From an uncultured Lachnospiraceae bacterium (lineage in GTDB: Bacteria; Bacillota; Clostridia; Lachnospirales; Lachnospiraceae), in contig CAJUIM010000022.1 in NCBI GenBank assembly GCA_910586275.1, positions 1 to 33,895 of the forward strand: a DNA stretch of 33,895 bases, written 5' to 3'. A program made the translations under genes and the position numbers. The stretch's first letter is position 1; every line of letters begins with the position of its first letter. The notes under the pieces were generated by a model. That model worked only from the letters and a program-made list of their open reading frames with translations, was not told where the DNA came from and did no database searches. Shown here in pieces: positions 1 to 8,088 of the stretch.

Positions 1-79
1 CCCTCCCGTGCGTCCGCCTCTCAACACAACATTCAGGCTGAACTGTTACAAAAAACGGGGAAATCGGAAATATTTACGA

Positions 80-108
80 TTGACATTTCCGCTTGCTGCC
101 GTTATACT
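80..108 (+). promoter_or_regulatory. Sigma-A promoter of the ABC-F gene
   Basis: TTGACA (80-85), a 17-nt spacer and TATACT (103-108) form a near-consensus vegetative promoter. Transcription would start near 115, leaving about 400 nt of untranslated leader before the ABC-F start codon. Bases 1-79 hold nothing else I can recognise. Confidence 0.8.
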
Positions 109-139
109 AAGGAAAGCATAACAGATAGGAGATGGGTAG

Positions 140-160
140 ATGATTAATTATTCTTGCTAA
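140..160 (+). CDS. Putative six-codon leader peptide MINYSC
   Basis: ATG at 140 is preceded by AGGAG (127-131) with 8-nt spacing and reads Met-Ile-Asn-Tyr-Ser-Cys-stop. It lies about 25 nt after the predicted transcription start and directly before the leader's long stem. Antibiotic-inducible ABC-F genes commonly carry very short upstream ORFs whose stalled ribosome alters leader folding; that this ORF does so is inference from position and the good ribosome site. Nothing else supports expression. Confidence 0.55.
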   Translation: MINYSC

Positions 161-177
161 TTGGTAACTCAATACAA

Positions 178-283
178 GCACGATAAGCCGCTGGAACATT
201 TTCGTCAGCATGATCTTTAGGAAAGCAGTGCATAGCATTGCCTAGGAAGAAAGGTGCGGCTGAAGACGGACTATTTATCGTGC
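178..283 (+). promoter_or_regulatory. Long leader stem upstream of the ABC-F gene
   Basis: GCACGATAAGCCGC (178-191) faces two complementary arms: GCGGCT (256-261) for the inner part and TTATCGTGC (275-283) for the outer nine pairs, with a bulge between them. The arms enclose further partly complementary sequence, so the RNA probably forms a branched domain. It starts 18 nt after the leader-peptide stop codon, close enough for a stalled ribosome to influence it. Confidence 0.55.
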
Positions 284-400
284 GGGCAGGGATAATTTGA
301 TCTGATATCTTTCATATAATGCAGTCCGGACAGAAACGAAAGCTGATTGACAGCATAGAGCTGCGCATGCTTTGGGGTTTCCAAGACTGAGTTTTTATGG

Positions 401-429
401 GTGCAGAAAATTATTTCTGTGCCTTTTTT
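401..429 (+). terminator. Attenuator: intrinsic terminator in the ABC-F leader
   Basis: A nine-pair stem (arms 401-409 and 414-422, loop ATTA, two G-U pairs) is followed by a T-rich tract CTTTTTT ending at 429. It lies 93 nt before the ABC-F start, between promoter and gene, so it must be read through for expression. ACAGAAA at 330-336 could pair with the 3' arm (414-420) and compete with terminator formation, a candidate antiterminator. Confidence 0.65.
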
Positions 430-521
430 GTGCGGATAAATATATCAACTAGGCAGCAAATCTGCATATCCGCAACGGCAGTTCGGCAGGGCGGCGCGGA
501 ATTGAAATAGGAGGTATGGGT

Positions 522-2066
522 ATGTCACAGATTAGTGTAAATAATTTAACTTTTTATTATGACGGAAGCTATGATAATATCTTTGAAGACGTATCTTTTC
601 GAATCGATACGGACTGGAAGCTGGGATTTATTGCCAGGAACGGACGGGGAAAAACCACTTTTCTGAATTTGCTGATGGGGAAATATGAGTATCTTGGAAA
701 GATAACGGCTTCGGTGGAATTTGACTATTTTCCGTTTTATGTTTCGGATAAGGAAAAGGATACGCTTTCCGTAATAGAGGAGATAAATCCGGAATACGAA
801 TTCTGGAAAATCTGTAGGGAACTGACGCTGCTCCAAGTAGATGCAGACGTGCTGTACCGCCCTTTTCATACACTTAGCAACGGAGAACAGACGAAGGTGA
901 TGTTGGCGTTGCTGTTTTCGGGAGAAAACCGGTTCCTGCTGATTGACGAACCGACAAACCATTTGGATATGGAGGCAAGGGAAATGGTCAGCGATTATCT
1001 GAAACGAAAGAAGGGTTTCCTGTTGGTTTCCCATGACAGGGCGTTTTTGGATAAGTGTATTGACCATGTACTGACAATCAATAAGACGAATATTGAAGTG
1101 CAGCAGGGAAATTTCTCCAGTTGGGAGGAGAACAAGAGAAGACAGGATGAGTATGAACTGGCGGAAAATGAACGCCTGAAGAAAGAGATCAGGAAACTGG
1201 AAGCGTCTGCCAGACAGGCGGGGCAATGGGCGGATAATGTGGAAGCGACGAAAATAGGGAGAAAGTCGGAAAAATATGAAACGGGCATAGATCTACGGGC
1301 ATATATAGGGGAAAAGTCCAGACGCATGCAGATGAGACGGAAAAATCTGGAGCGGCGGCAGAACAGGGCGATAGATGAAAAGTCAGCCTTGCTGAAAAAT
1401 ATTGAGAGGGCTGAGGATTTAAAATTATTTCCGCTCCGGCATCATAAAGATATATTGGTTAAGATGGAAGGGATCAGCATGCAATATCCTATGCGGCAGG
1501 CCGGCGGGGAAAAAGGAAAACAGATTCTGAAAGAGTTTGGAATGGAGATTAGGAACGGCGACCGAGTGGTTTTGCAGGGGCGGAACGGCTGCGGCAAATC
1601 CAGTGTGATGAAGGCGGTTTTGTCAGCGGCATGGGGCGGCACGGATGTTGGCGGGCCGGCTGTAACAGGCACTCTGGAAACGGCAGCCGGATTAAAAGTG
1701 TCTTATGTGCCGCAGGATACCGGGCATCTATGCGGAAGCTTGGAGGACTATGCTGCCGAATACGGGATTGACGAAACGCTGTTTAAGGCTTTGCTGCGGA
1801 AGCTGGATTTCTCTCGGATTCAGTTTGACAAAAGAATGGAGGAATACAGCGGGGGACAGAAGAAAAAGGTGCTGATAGCCAGAAGCCTTTGCGAACAGGC
1901 ACATTTATATGTATGGGATGAGCCGCTGAACTTTATCGACGTCTTTTCGCGCATGCAGATAGAAAACTTGATTATGAAATATCAGCCTACTGTTTTTATG
2001 GTAGAACATGACAAAAGTTTTGTAAAAAAAATCGGCACGGTTTTCATTGATTTGGAAAGTTTCTAA
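522..2066 (+). CDS. ABC-F family ATPase, Lsa-like (ribosome protection)
   Basis: A 514-residue protein with two ABC ATPase domains and no membrane segments. Domain 1 has P-loop ARNGRGKT, signature LSNGEQTK and Walker B LLIDEPTNHLD. A charged linker spans roughly residues 190-310. Domain 2 has P-loop GRNGCGKS, signature YSGGQKKK and the Lsa-type Walker B YVWDEPLNFID. Members of the Lsa/Vga branch bind the ribosomal E site and displace lincosamide, streptogramin A and pleuromutilin drugs. Start at 522 is chosen because AGGAGG (509-514) leaves 7 nt to it, whereas ATG 516 directly abuts the ribosome site. The attenuator leader supports drug-induced expression. The substrate spectrum cannot be read from sequence, and a housekeeping ABC-F role remains possible. 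Confidence 0.9.
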   Translation: MSQISVNNLTFYYDGSYDNIFEDVSFRIDTDWKLGFIARNGRGKTTFLNLLMGKYEYLGKITASVEFDYFPFYVSDKEKDTLSVIEEINPEYEFWKICRELTLLQVDADVLYRPFHTLSNGEQTKVMLALLFSGENRFLLIDEPTNHLDMEAREMVSDYLKRKKGFLLVSHDRAFLDKCIDHVLTINKTNIEVQQGNFSSWEENKRRQDEYELAENERLKKEIRKLEASARQAGQWADNVEATKIGRKSEKYETGIDLRAYIGEKSRRMQMRRKNLERRQNRAIDEKSALLKNIERAEDLKLFPLRHHKDILVKMEGISMQYPMRQAGGEKGKQILKEFGMEIRNGDRVVLQGRNGCGKSSVMKAVLSAAWGGTDVGGPAVTGTLETAAGLKVSYVPQDTGHLCGSLEDYAAEYGIDETLFKALLRKLDFSRIQFDKRMEEYSGGQKKKVLIARSLCEQAHLYVWDEPLNFIDVFSRMQIENLIMKYQPTVFMVEHDKSFVKKIGTVFIDLESF

Positions 2067-2099
2067 TGAAATCTCCGGCCAGTATAGTATAATACTGTT

Positions 2100-2130
2100 A
2101 TACGGCCTGCCGGCCTGCGGCGTGCCGTAT
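2100..2130 (+). other. GC-rich hairpin before the NifX-like gene
   Basis: ATACGGC (2100-2106) pairs with GCCGTAT (2124-2130), with further GC-rich complementarity inside. No T tract follows, so it is not a standard intrinsic terminator. It begins 34 nt after the ABC-F stop and ends about 25 nt before the NifX-like ribosome site; a TATAAT at 2088-2093 lies just upstream but has no good -35. It may limit read-through or affect translation. Confidence 0.35.
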
Positions 2131-2170
2131 GAAAGAAGCTATTATGGAAAATGAAAGGGAGGATGGAAAG

Positions 2171-2569
2171 ATGGTAATTGCGGTAACATATGAAAACGGT
2201 CAAGTGTTTCAGCATTTCGGACACAGTGAGAATTTTAAGATTTATGAGTCGGAGGATGGGAAAATCTTGAAATCCGAAGTTTGCGGAACGGATGGGCAGG
2301 GGCATGGGGCTTTGGCGGGTTTCCTGCATTCCTATAAAGTGGATGTCCTGATCTGCGGCGGAATAGGAGGCGGTGCAAGGAATGCGCTTGCCGAAATGGG
2401 AATCCGGCTTTATCCGGGAGTCACCGGAAATGCCGATGAAGCGGTGGAATCATTTCTGAACGGCACATTATCCTATGCCCCGGATACTGTGTGTTCGCAT
2501 CATGAGGGGGAGCATAACTGCGGCGGTCATGGCCATGACTGCGGCGGCCATTCCTGCAAAAGCCATTGA
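2171..2569 (+). CDS. NifX/NifB-type (dinitrogenase iron-molybdenum cofactor) domain protein with His/Cys tail
   Basis: A 132-residue protein. Residues 1-105 form the NifX-like fold: MVIAVTYENG start, HFGHSE motif (15-20), and the glycine-rich ICGGIGGGARNAL stretch (61-73). Such domains bind iron-sulfur or FeMo-type cofactors and also occur in organisms without nitrogenase as general metal-cluster carriers. The last 25 residues contain seven His and four Cys (HH, HNC, HGHDC, HSC), a probable metal-binding tail. ATG 2171 has AGGGAGG (2156-2162) upstream with 8-nt spacing; the ATGs at 2129 and 2144 lack a comparable site. The MBL gene starts 22 nt downstream, likely cotranscribed. No nitrogenase gene is visible. 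Confidence 0.8.
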   Translation: MVIAVTYENGQVFQHFGHSENFKIYESEDGKILKSEVCGTDGQGHGALAGFLHSYKVDVLICGGIGGGARNALAEMGIRLYPGVTGNADEAVESFLNGTLSYAPDTVCSHHEGEHNCGGHGHDCGGHSCKSH

Positions 2570-2591
2570 ATGGGCGGAAAAAGGGTGGATG

Positions 2592-3398
2592 ATGAAGATT
2601 GTTATTATAATGGAAGACACTTGCGGGAGCCCGCTGTGCGAATATGAACATGGGCTGAGTGTCTATGTGGAGACCGCCGGGCATAAGATTTTAGTGGATG
2701 CAGGGGCAAGCGGGAAGACAGTGGCCAATGCGGAGAAGCTGGGAATTGATTTGCAGTCAGTGGATACGGTGATGCTGAGCCATGGGCATTATGACCATTC
2801 CGGCGGTTTGCCTGCTTTCCGGAACGTGAACCGGAAAGCGGCCATTTTTATGCAGCGGGCGGCTCTCGGAGATTTTTATCATGGGCAGCGGTATATCGGA
2901 GTGGATAAGGGGATTGCGGATTTGCCGGGCGTAACACTGCTGAACGGGGATTTCCGGCTGGATGAGGAAATTTCGGTATTTACGCGTATTGCCGGGAGGC
3001 GGTTCTGGCCGCAAAGTAATCTGAGCCTGTCTGAGGAAGCGGACGGGAGGCGGGTACAGGATGAATTCCGCCATGAGCAATGTGTGGTTGTGCAAGGGAA
3101 AATAAATCTGCTTGTGTCGGGATGTGCCCATAACGGAATCCTGAACATTCTGGATTGCTACAAGGAGAAATACGGAGGCTGTCCGGATGCGGTAATCAGT
3201 GGTTTCCATATGATGAAAAAAACGGATTATTCGGAGCAGGAAGCAGCAGTGATCTGCCGGACGGCGGAGGAACTGAAGAAAATGAAAACTATTTTTTATA
3301 CCGGTCATTGTACCGGGCAGAAAGCCATAGGGCTGATGCAGCCCATTCTGGGAGAGCAGCTGGTGCCGATTCACTGCGGGTCAGAATTCCTGCTTTAA
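2592..3398 (+). CDS. Metallo-beta-lactamase-fold hydrolase (COG1237, MJ0301-like)
   Basis: A 268-residue protein with the zinc motif SHGHYDHSGG (His64, His66, Asp68, His69). Later ligand candidates are the His in SGCAHNGILN and in YTGHCTG. The order and length match the COG1237 branch, often annotated as related to 7,8-dihydropterin-6-methyl-4-aminobenzene-phosphate synthase; the true substrate in bacteria is generally unknown. Two adjacent ATGs (2589, 2592) are possible; 2592 gives better spacing from the weak AAGGG-type ribosome site. Pairing with a NifX-domain gene recurs in anaerobes, which suggests a shared metal or redox role, but that is inference. It ends 25 nt from the convergent phosphoesterase gene. 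Confidence 0.8.
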   Translation: MKIVIIMEDTCGSPLCEYEHGLSVYVETAGHKILVDAGASGKTVANAEKLGIDLQSVDTVMLSHGHYDHSGGLPAFRNVNRKAAIFMQRAALGDFYHGQRYIGVDKGIADLPGVTLLNGDFRLDEEISVFTRIAGRRFWPQSNLSLSEEADGRRVQDEFRHEQCVVVQGKINLLVSGCAHNGILNILDCYKEKYGGCPDAVISGFHMMKKTDYSEQEAAVICRTAEELKKMKTIFYTGHCTGQKAIGLMQPILGEQLVPIHCGSEFLL

Positions 3399-3423
3399 GA
3401 TTTGCCTGGTTTCCCTGATGCAG

Positions 3424-4341
3424 TTATGCCAGCCATACAGGACCTGCCAGCAGTTCCCGGGAGACATAGAGTGTCATATCCGGCTTGGTGGCCAGTGTCC
3501 ACTTTACTAGAAGGATGTACCGGCGTTCGATTTCCAGGCAGGTAATGCAGCGGGGGTGGACACAGCTTCCGCAGTTGCAGTAATGTAAGTCATTTTCCGA
3601 TAATGTGGGACGATGCGTATGGCCGGTAATCAGAATATGGTTTTCCTCTTCTGCCCAGTAGTGGAGCCGCTGCTCGGCTTTGTCTTTCCGTGTGTAATTT
3701 TTTGCCGCACTGGTAGGGTCCAGGACACCGAAATGTTCCAGCGGTTTCCACAGGTAGCGGACAAGGAAGCGGGACAGCCGCCAGAGGGTTGAATTGAACA
3801 GATCCGTCTGATGGCCGTGGGTAAGATAAATATCCATGGGGCGGGCGGCTATGGGATGTGTTCTGGCCGGCGACAGATGATTTTCCAGAATAATGCCGGA
3901 ATGAAAGGTGATATCCGGAAAGAGGGGCTGTTCCCCGGTATGAGGCCGGTCTTCGAAGCCGCAGCGGCAGACGTGGTAGTTTTTGGCGGTGAACCGATTG
4001 TTTTTCTTTACTATATCATGGTTTCCGTATAGCATAAACAGGCGTCCCTGCCTGTGGAATTGGGACAGCAGGCCGAATACATTATTGTGCGCTTCTATAA
4101 TCTGCACCATGCTGCGGTTTTCCCACAGTTCATCTCCGTCACCCAGCTCAATATAGGTATATCCCATTCGGTAATAATGCTGTAAGGCTGCAAAGTATAA
4201 ATTTTGGTTTTTCAGGAAATTGTCATTGGAAGTGCCCGCACCCCTGTGGCAGTCGCTGATCAGGACATATTTGGAGCGGTCTGTGAGAGGGAGCCGTAAA
4301 GCTCCCTCGAAAGACTTGGAAAGTCGGGAATAATAACTCAT
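3424..4341 (-). CDS. Calcineurin-like metallophosphoesterase, cytoplasmic
   Basis: A 305-residue protein with the full dinuclear-metal motif set: SDCHRG (Asp30, His32), GDGDELWEN (Asp68 onward), GNHD (106-109), LTHGH (about 173) and GHTHRP (about 240). There is no signal peptide or membrane segment. A Cys-rich HYCNCGSCVHPRCITC stretch near the C-terminus suggests an extra metal or structural zinc site. The family includes phosphodiesterases and Ser/Thr phosphatases; the substrate is unknown. An AGAGGG site lies 8 nt before ATG 4341. Thirteen nucleotides separate it from the DUF4474 gene upstream, so the two are probably cotranscribed. Confidence 0.85.
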   Translation of the reverse strand: MSYYSRLSKSFEGALRLPLTDRSKYVLISDCHRGAGTSNDNFLKNQNLYFAALQHYYRMGYTYIELGDGDELWENRSMVQIIEAHNNVFGLLSQFHRQGRLFMLYGNHDIVKKNNRFTAKNYHVCRCGFEDRPHTGEQPLFPDITFHSGIILENHLSPARTHPIAARPMDIYLTHGHQTDLFNSTLWRLSRFLVRYLWKPLEHFGVLDPTSAAKNYTRKDKAEQRLHYWAEEENHILITGHTHRPTLSENDLHYCNCGSCVHPRCITCLEIERRYILLVKWTLATKPDMTLYVSRELLAGPVWLA

Positions 4342-4354
4342 TGGGTTACCCTCT

Positions 4355-5248
4355 TCAATGCTTTTTTTGTTTATGCTTTTTATATTTCCTAATACGGAAC
4401 ATTTTGCGGAAAGCCGCAGGAAGATAGAAGTAGAGATAAAGGATTCTGTCTATGGAAAGGCAGAAGGGTCTTGTCACAAACAAATATACACGGCACCAGA
4501 AATGATTGATGCACTGGGCAATCCTTACCCATATTCTGTTCAGGCAGTTCCAATGCATGGACGATTTGGTAAAGGAAAATGTGACGGTGTTGCAGCTTAA
4601 ATGAATGTTATCCCGACAGTAGCCTGCGCTGATTAAGCCTTTGATGAAAGCATGTGCCATGGAATGGGTGGCGAAGGTGATGCAGGCCTGCATATATAAA
4701 TCCGCCGGCTGGGAAAACCGTCCCATGGAAAATGCAGTGAGCCACCAATGTCTGGCGCATACGTCGGCGATCTGTACTCCTTTGCGGAAAAGGCGGAAAG
4801 AAAGAGCCGGCATATCGCAGTCTTCCACGCTTTGAAACAGCGTGGTCCCGTATTCGCTTTTGTCTAATATGCGGTCCGAGTAGTATACTCCGATTTCGGC
4901 GCCTGTATTGATGCCATACTGGCCTTTCCACAGTTCGAGCAGCCAAGTTCTGCCGTCATATTCGAAGTAGACGGGGAGGCAGTCAAATACCATGTTAAAG
5001 CGGAAGGCTGCTTTGTCGTATAGGGTACAGTAGCCGAAGTCCCTCTGCCATACATCCAGACGGGAGGTGAAGATATCCTGTGCCGGCAGATATGCATAGC
5101 CGAAGGGGGCAATCAGTTCGTCCAGAATGCAGCATTTTTCCTTCATGCACATACAGCGGACTTTTTGAATGATTTTTTTTCTGCGCCAATGGTTCAGGCA
5201 GAAAAACAAAAGCAGTACCAGGAAAAAGATACCAAAAAATAGGTACAT
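4355..5248 (-). CDS. DUF4474-type membrane-anchored protein
   Basis: About 297 residues: one N-terminal membrane segment (MYLFFGIFFLVLLLFFCL), a short basic stretch, then a soluble domain. The stretch DELIAPFGYAYLPAQDIF through the DVWQRDFGYC and WLLELWKGQYGINTGAEIGVYY motifs resembles the Lachnospiraceae DUF4474 family; function is unknown. The C-terminal 60 residues are basic and aromatic. Start 5248 is preferred because GGAG lies 9-10 nt upstream; the in-frame ATG at 5263 lacks a ribosome site. It is followed within 13 nt by the phosphoesterase gene. DUF4474 is recognised from memory of its motifs, not from a search. Confidence 0.7.
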   Translation of the reverse strand: MYLFFGIFFLVLLLFFCLNHWRRKKIIQKVRCMCMKEKCCILDELIAPFGYAYLPAQDIFTSRLDVWQRDFGYCTLYDKAAFRFNMVFDCLPVYFEYDGRTWLLELWKGQYGINTGAEIGVYYSDRILDKSEYGTTLFQSVEDCDMPALSFRLFRKGVQIADVCARHWWLTAFSMGRFSQPADLYMQACITFATHSMAHAFIKGLISAGYCRDNIHLSCNTVTFSFTKSSMHWNCLNRIWVRIAQCINHFWCRVYLFVTRPFCLSIDRILYLYFYLPAAFRKMFRIRKYKKHKQKKH

Positions 5249-5333
5249 AACAGATTTCTCCATAAGTGTTTTGCTATATCTTATGAGAAGCTGTCGAAAT
5301 CTGTGATATGCTAAAAATGTTTTATGGCGTTTC

Positions 5334-6287
5334 TTACTTTGCGGTTATCCGAATCAGCGTGGCTTTTCCTTTATAGCCTGCATCCCCTACGATTTGAGGA
5401 ATGGTTTTTTCGCCTGCAAGGTCAGAGACATTGGAAAAATGGACATGTCCGGCCAAGACAGCGGCCACCGGGCTGTCGGCGGCTGTGGTAAGGGACATGA
5501 ACTGCGCGGAGACATCATTGGGATAGATGCCTCCGTGAACGCCGCCTCCCAGAACTACGCTGTTTGGCCAGACGGCGGAAGCTTCTGCCAACAGATCTTC
5601 CGTATAGAACGGGACATGCAGCAGTAGGATAACAGGCTTATTTCGGGAGAGAATGCGGCGGTACTCTTCCAAGGCATCGGGATGGATTTGGTTATTGCTG
5701 TTGTCTACGGCAACTAAGATGAAATCGTCCAATTCCAGACTGTGGATAGCCGTATTGGAATCCATGTACGGAGCGAGAAGGGGGAGATAGTTTTCGGCTC
5801 CGGTTTCCGTCATGTATTCCCACGGGTATGTCCAGTCATGGTTTCCGACAGCATAGAGATAGGGAACTTCCAGTTTCCGAAGGCACTGGCCTAAGTATTC
5901 CATGTTGGAAGGCGCGGGGGAATCTATAAGATCACCGCCCAGAAGCAGGACATCCGGTTCAGTCTGATTGGCATAATCCACCCATGAGGCAAAGAGTTCC
6001 GAGGAAACATGGCCGCTTTCACCGGTAAAATGGGAAAGCCTTTCGGAAGCGTAATCCCGCAGTTGGCTGTCCGCCGTTTCATCGGGGATCACAATATGCA
6101 TGTCCGTTAAAAAGAGTAGGCTGTATTCTCCGGAAATGCCGGGAACATTGACTGTTACCGTGTCGATGGCAGTATTGTCGGCAGCGGTCAGCGGCCGGCC
6201 GGATGCGCAGGCTGTCAGGGAGGTTATTATAAGGAGAAGAACTGCGGTTCTGCGAAGGTAGGAAAGTGTGTTTCTTGTATGTTTCAT
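5334..6287 (-). CDS. Lipoprotein metallophosphoesterase
   Basis: A 317-residue protein beginning with a basic N-terminus, a hydrophobic core and lipobox LTAC (Cys27), so probably anchored outside the membrane. Calcineurin motifs follow: TDMH (Asp62, His64), GGDLID (about 118), GNHD (about 148), LLHVPF (about 220) and GHVH (about 280). Exported enzymes of this fold act on phosphoesters such as nucleotides or wall-derived phosphate; the substrate is unknown. AAAGGAG lies 7 nt before the ATG. A 70-nt gap separates it from the DUF4474 gene, on the same strand, so the three may form one transcript containing two phosphoesterases on opposite sides of the membrane. Confidence 0.85.
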   Translation of the reverse strand: MKHTRNTLSYLRRTAVLLLIITSLTACASGRPLTAADNTAIDTVTVNVPGISGEYSLLFLTDMHIVIPDETADSQLRDYASERLSHFTGESGHVSSELFASWVDYANQTEPDVLLLGGDLIDSPAPSNMEYLGQCLRKLEVPYLYAVGNHDWTYPWEYMTETGAENYLPLLAPYMDSNTAIHSLELDDFILVAVDNSNNQIHPDALEEYRRILSRNKPVILLLHVPFYTEDLLAEASAVWPNSVVLGGGVHGGIYPNDVSAQFMSLTTAADSPVAAVLAGHVHFSNVSDLAGEKTIPQIVGDAGYKGKATLIRITAK

Positions 6288-6484
6288 ATATTGCTCCTTT
6301 CTGCTGGTTTCCGCGGACGGTGAATCATGCGGTCATGACGGTGCCGCATAAGATCCTTTTCGGGCTGCTGCACGTTGACATTGCAGAATCAGGCATGTGC
6401 GATACTGCGTGCAAATTTATGGGGAGCATGATTCCGGCCATAAGTGGGCAGAAAGGATCTGTACAATAGTATGATATATAATAG

Positions 6485-6513
6485 TTGATATTATTTTTAT
6501 AATCTTGTAAAAT
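6485..6513 (+). promoter_or_regulatory. Promoter of the first MATE gene
   Basis: TTGATA (6485-6490), a 17-nt spacer and TAAAAT (6508-6513), each one mismatch from consensus. It is the only clear signal in the 6288-6628 gap between divergent genes and gives a leader of about 110 nt. I see no repressor palindrome or structured element in that gap. Confidence 0.6.
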
Positions 6514-6628
6514 GGACTTTAATCCGCTATTTATATCTTATAACGAAATGGGGGGGAAATTGCAAGAGGATTTTTTATATTTCTGTACATAAGTAACCGG
6601 CGGACAGCAGTAAACAAGGAGGTTTGGT

Positions 6629-8014
6629 ATGACAGGATTACAGAAACTATTTGCGCCTATTGATATGACGGCTGGCACTCCGGGGAAGCAGATTGTTGCG
6701 TTTGCCGTTCCGATGCTGATCGGTAATATTGCGCAGCAGCTTTATAACACGGTGGACAGCATAATAGTGGGAAGGTATGTGGGGGACAATGCGCTGGCAG
6801 CGGTTGGGAGCGCGGCTCCTATCCTGAATCTGCTGCTTGTTCTTTTCGTGGGGATTTCCGTGGGAGCGGGAATTATGGTATCTCAGTACTTTGGCGCAAA
6901 AGAAAGGGAGGCGCTGTCGGGGACAATCGGAAGCTGTGTCACGCTGACGGCCATATCTTCCCTTATCATTATGATTGTGGGGCCGTTGCTGTCAAGGCCG
7001 CTTTTGGAACTATTGGGTACGCCGGAATCTATATTGGGGTGGTGTGAGTCTTATCTGAACATCATTTTTATCGGGATTGTGGGGTTGTCCTATTACAATA
7101 TTTTAAGCGGCGTACTGAGAGGGCTGGGAGATTCCGTGTCGGCTCTTGTATATCTGCTGATTTCCACAGTTATTAATATTGTGCTGGATATTGTATTTGT
7201 GGCTAATTTCCAGATGGGAGTGGCGGGCGTGGCGTTGGCTACAGCCATAGCCCAGGCGATTTCCGCGGTATTGTGTTTTGTGAAGCTGATGCGGATGTCC
7301 GATATCTTTGACTTTAAAAAGGAATATCTGAAGTTACATAAAAAATATGCGTTAATGACAATACGGCTGGGGCTGCCTTCGGGCCTGACACAGGCAATTT
7401 TCTCCATGGCAATGATAGTGGTACAGTCACTGACCAATAGTTTCGGGGAATTATTCATTGCGGCCAACGTGATTGTCATGAGAGTGGACGGCTTTGCCAT
7501 GATGCCGAACTTCTCCTTCGGAACGGCAATGACTACATTTGCAGGGCAGAATGTGGGTGCAAAGGAATATAAGAGGGTGGAGCAAGGGGCGAAGCAGGGA
7601 ACCTTTATTGCTATGGGAGTATCCGCATCCATTACGGTATTGATTCTTATCTTCGGGAAACATCTGATGGGGATTTTTACGGAAACGGAATCTTTGGTGG
7701 ACATGAGCATGCGGATGATGCGTATATTGGCAGTGGGGTATGTGGCCATGGCAGTGACTCAGTCGCTGTCGGGTGTAATGCGGGGAGCCGGCGATACGAT
7801 GACACCGATGTGGATTTCGCTGGCGACTACGGTGGCTATCCGGGTGCCGGTGGCATATGGGATTGCTTATCTTACAAGAAGTGAGCAGTATCCCAACGGA
7901 CGCAGCGAGTGCGTGTTTGTTTCCCTTCTGGTTTCCTGGATGCTGGGAGCCTTCATTACCTTTATTTGTTATCGGTGGGGGAAATGGAAGGAAAAAGCAA
8001 TCGGGGGCAGCTGA
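6629..8014 (+). CDS. MATE family multidrug exporter (first of tandem pair)
   Basis: A 461-residue integral membrane protein with about 12 predicted helices. MATE hallmarks are PMLIGNIAQQLYNTVDSIIVGRYVG near the N-terminus, GVLRGLGDS about residue 165, and the mirror motif GVMRGAGDTMTP about residue 380, as expected from the two six-helix halves. MATE proteins export cationic drugs or metabolites using sodium or proton gradients; the substrate is not predictable. AAGGAGG lies 7 nt upstream of ATG 6629. A second MATE gene from a different subgroup starts 74 nt downstream. They could act separately on different substrates. Confidence 0.9.
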   Translation: MTGLQKLFAPIDMTAGTPGKQIVAFAVPMLIGNIAQQLYNTVDSIIVGRYVGDNALAAVGSAAPILNLLLVLFVGISVGAGIMVSQYFGAKEREALSGTIGSCVTLTAISSLIIMIVGPLLSRPLLELLGTPESILGWCESYLNIIFIGIVGLSYYNILSGVLRGLGDSVSALVYLLISTVINIVLDIVFVANFQMGVAGVALATAIAQAISAVLCFVKLMRMSDIFDFKKEYLKLHKKYALMTIRLGLPSGLTQAIFSMAMIVVQSLTNSFGELFIAANVIVMRVDGFAMMPNFSFGTAMTTFAGQNVGAKEYKRVEQGAKQGTFIAMGVSASITVLILIFGKHLMGIFTETESLVDMSMRMMRILAVGYVAMAVTQSLSGVMRGAGDTMTPMWISLATTVAIRVPVAYGIAYLTRSEQYPNGRSECVFVSLLVSWMLGAFITFICYRWGKWKEKAIGGS

Positions 8015-8088
8015 AAGCAGTGCCGGGAAAGGGGATAAGCAAGGAGAAAAGGAAACGAGGAATTTAAAAAGCGGGGGTGGGACAAAAG

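Noticed and set aside
546..1226. Minus-strand open frame inside the ABC-F gene
   Set aside because: It has no ribosome site or family resemblance and is the complement of a well-supported ATPase domain.
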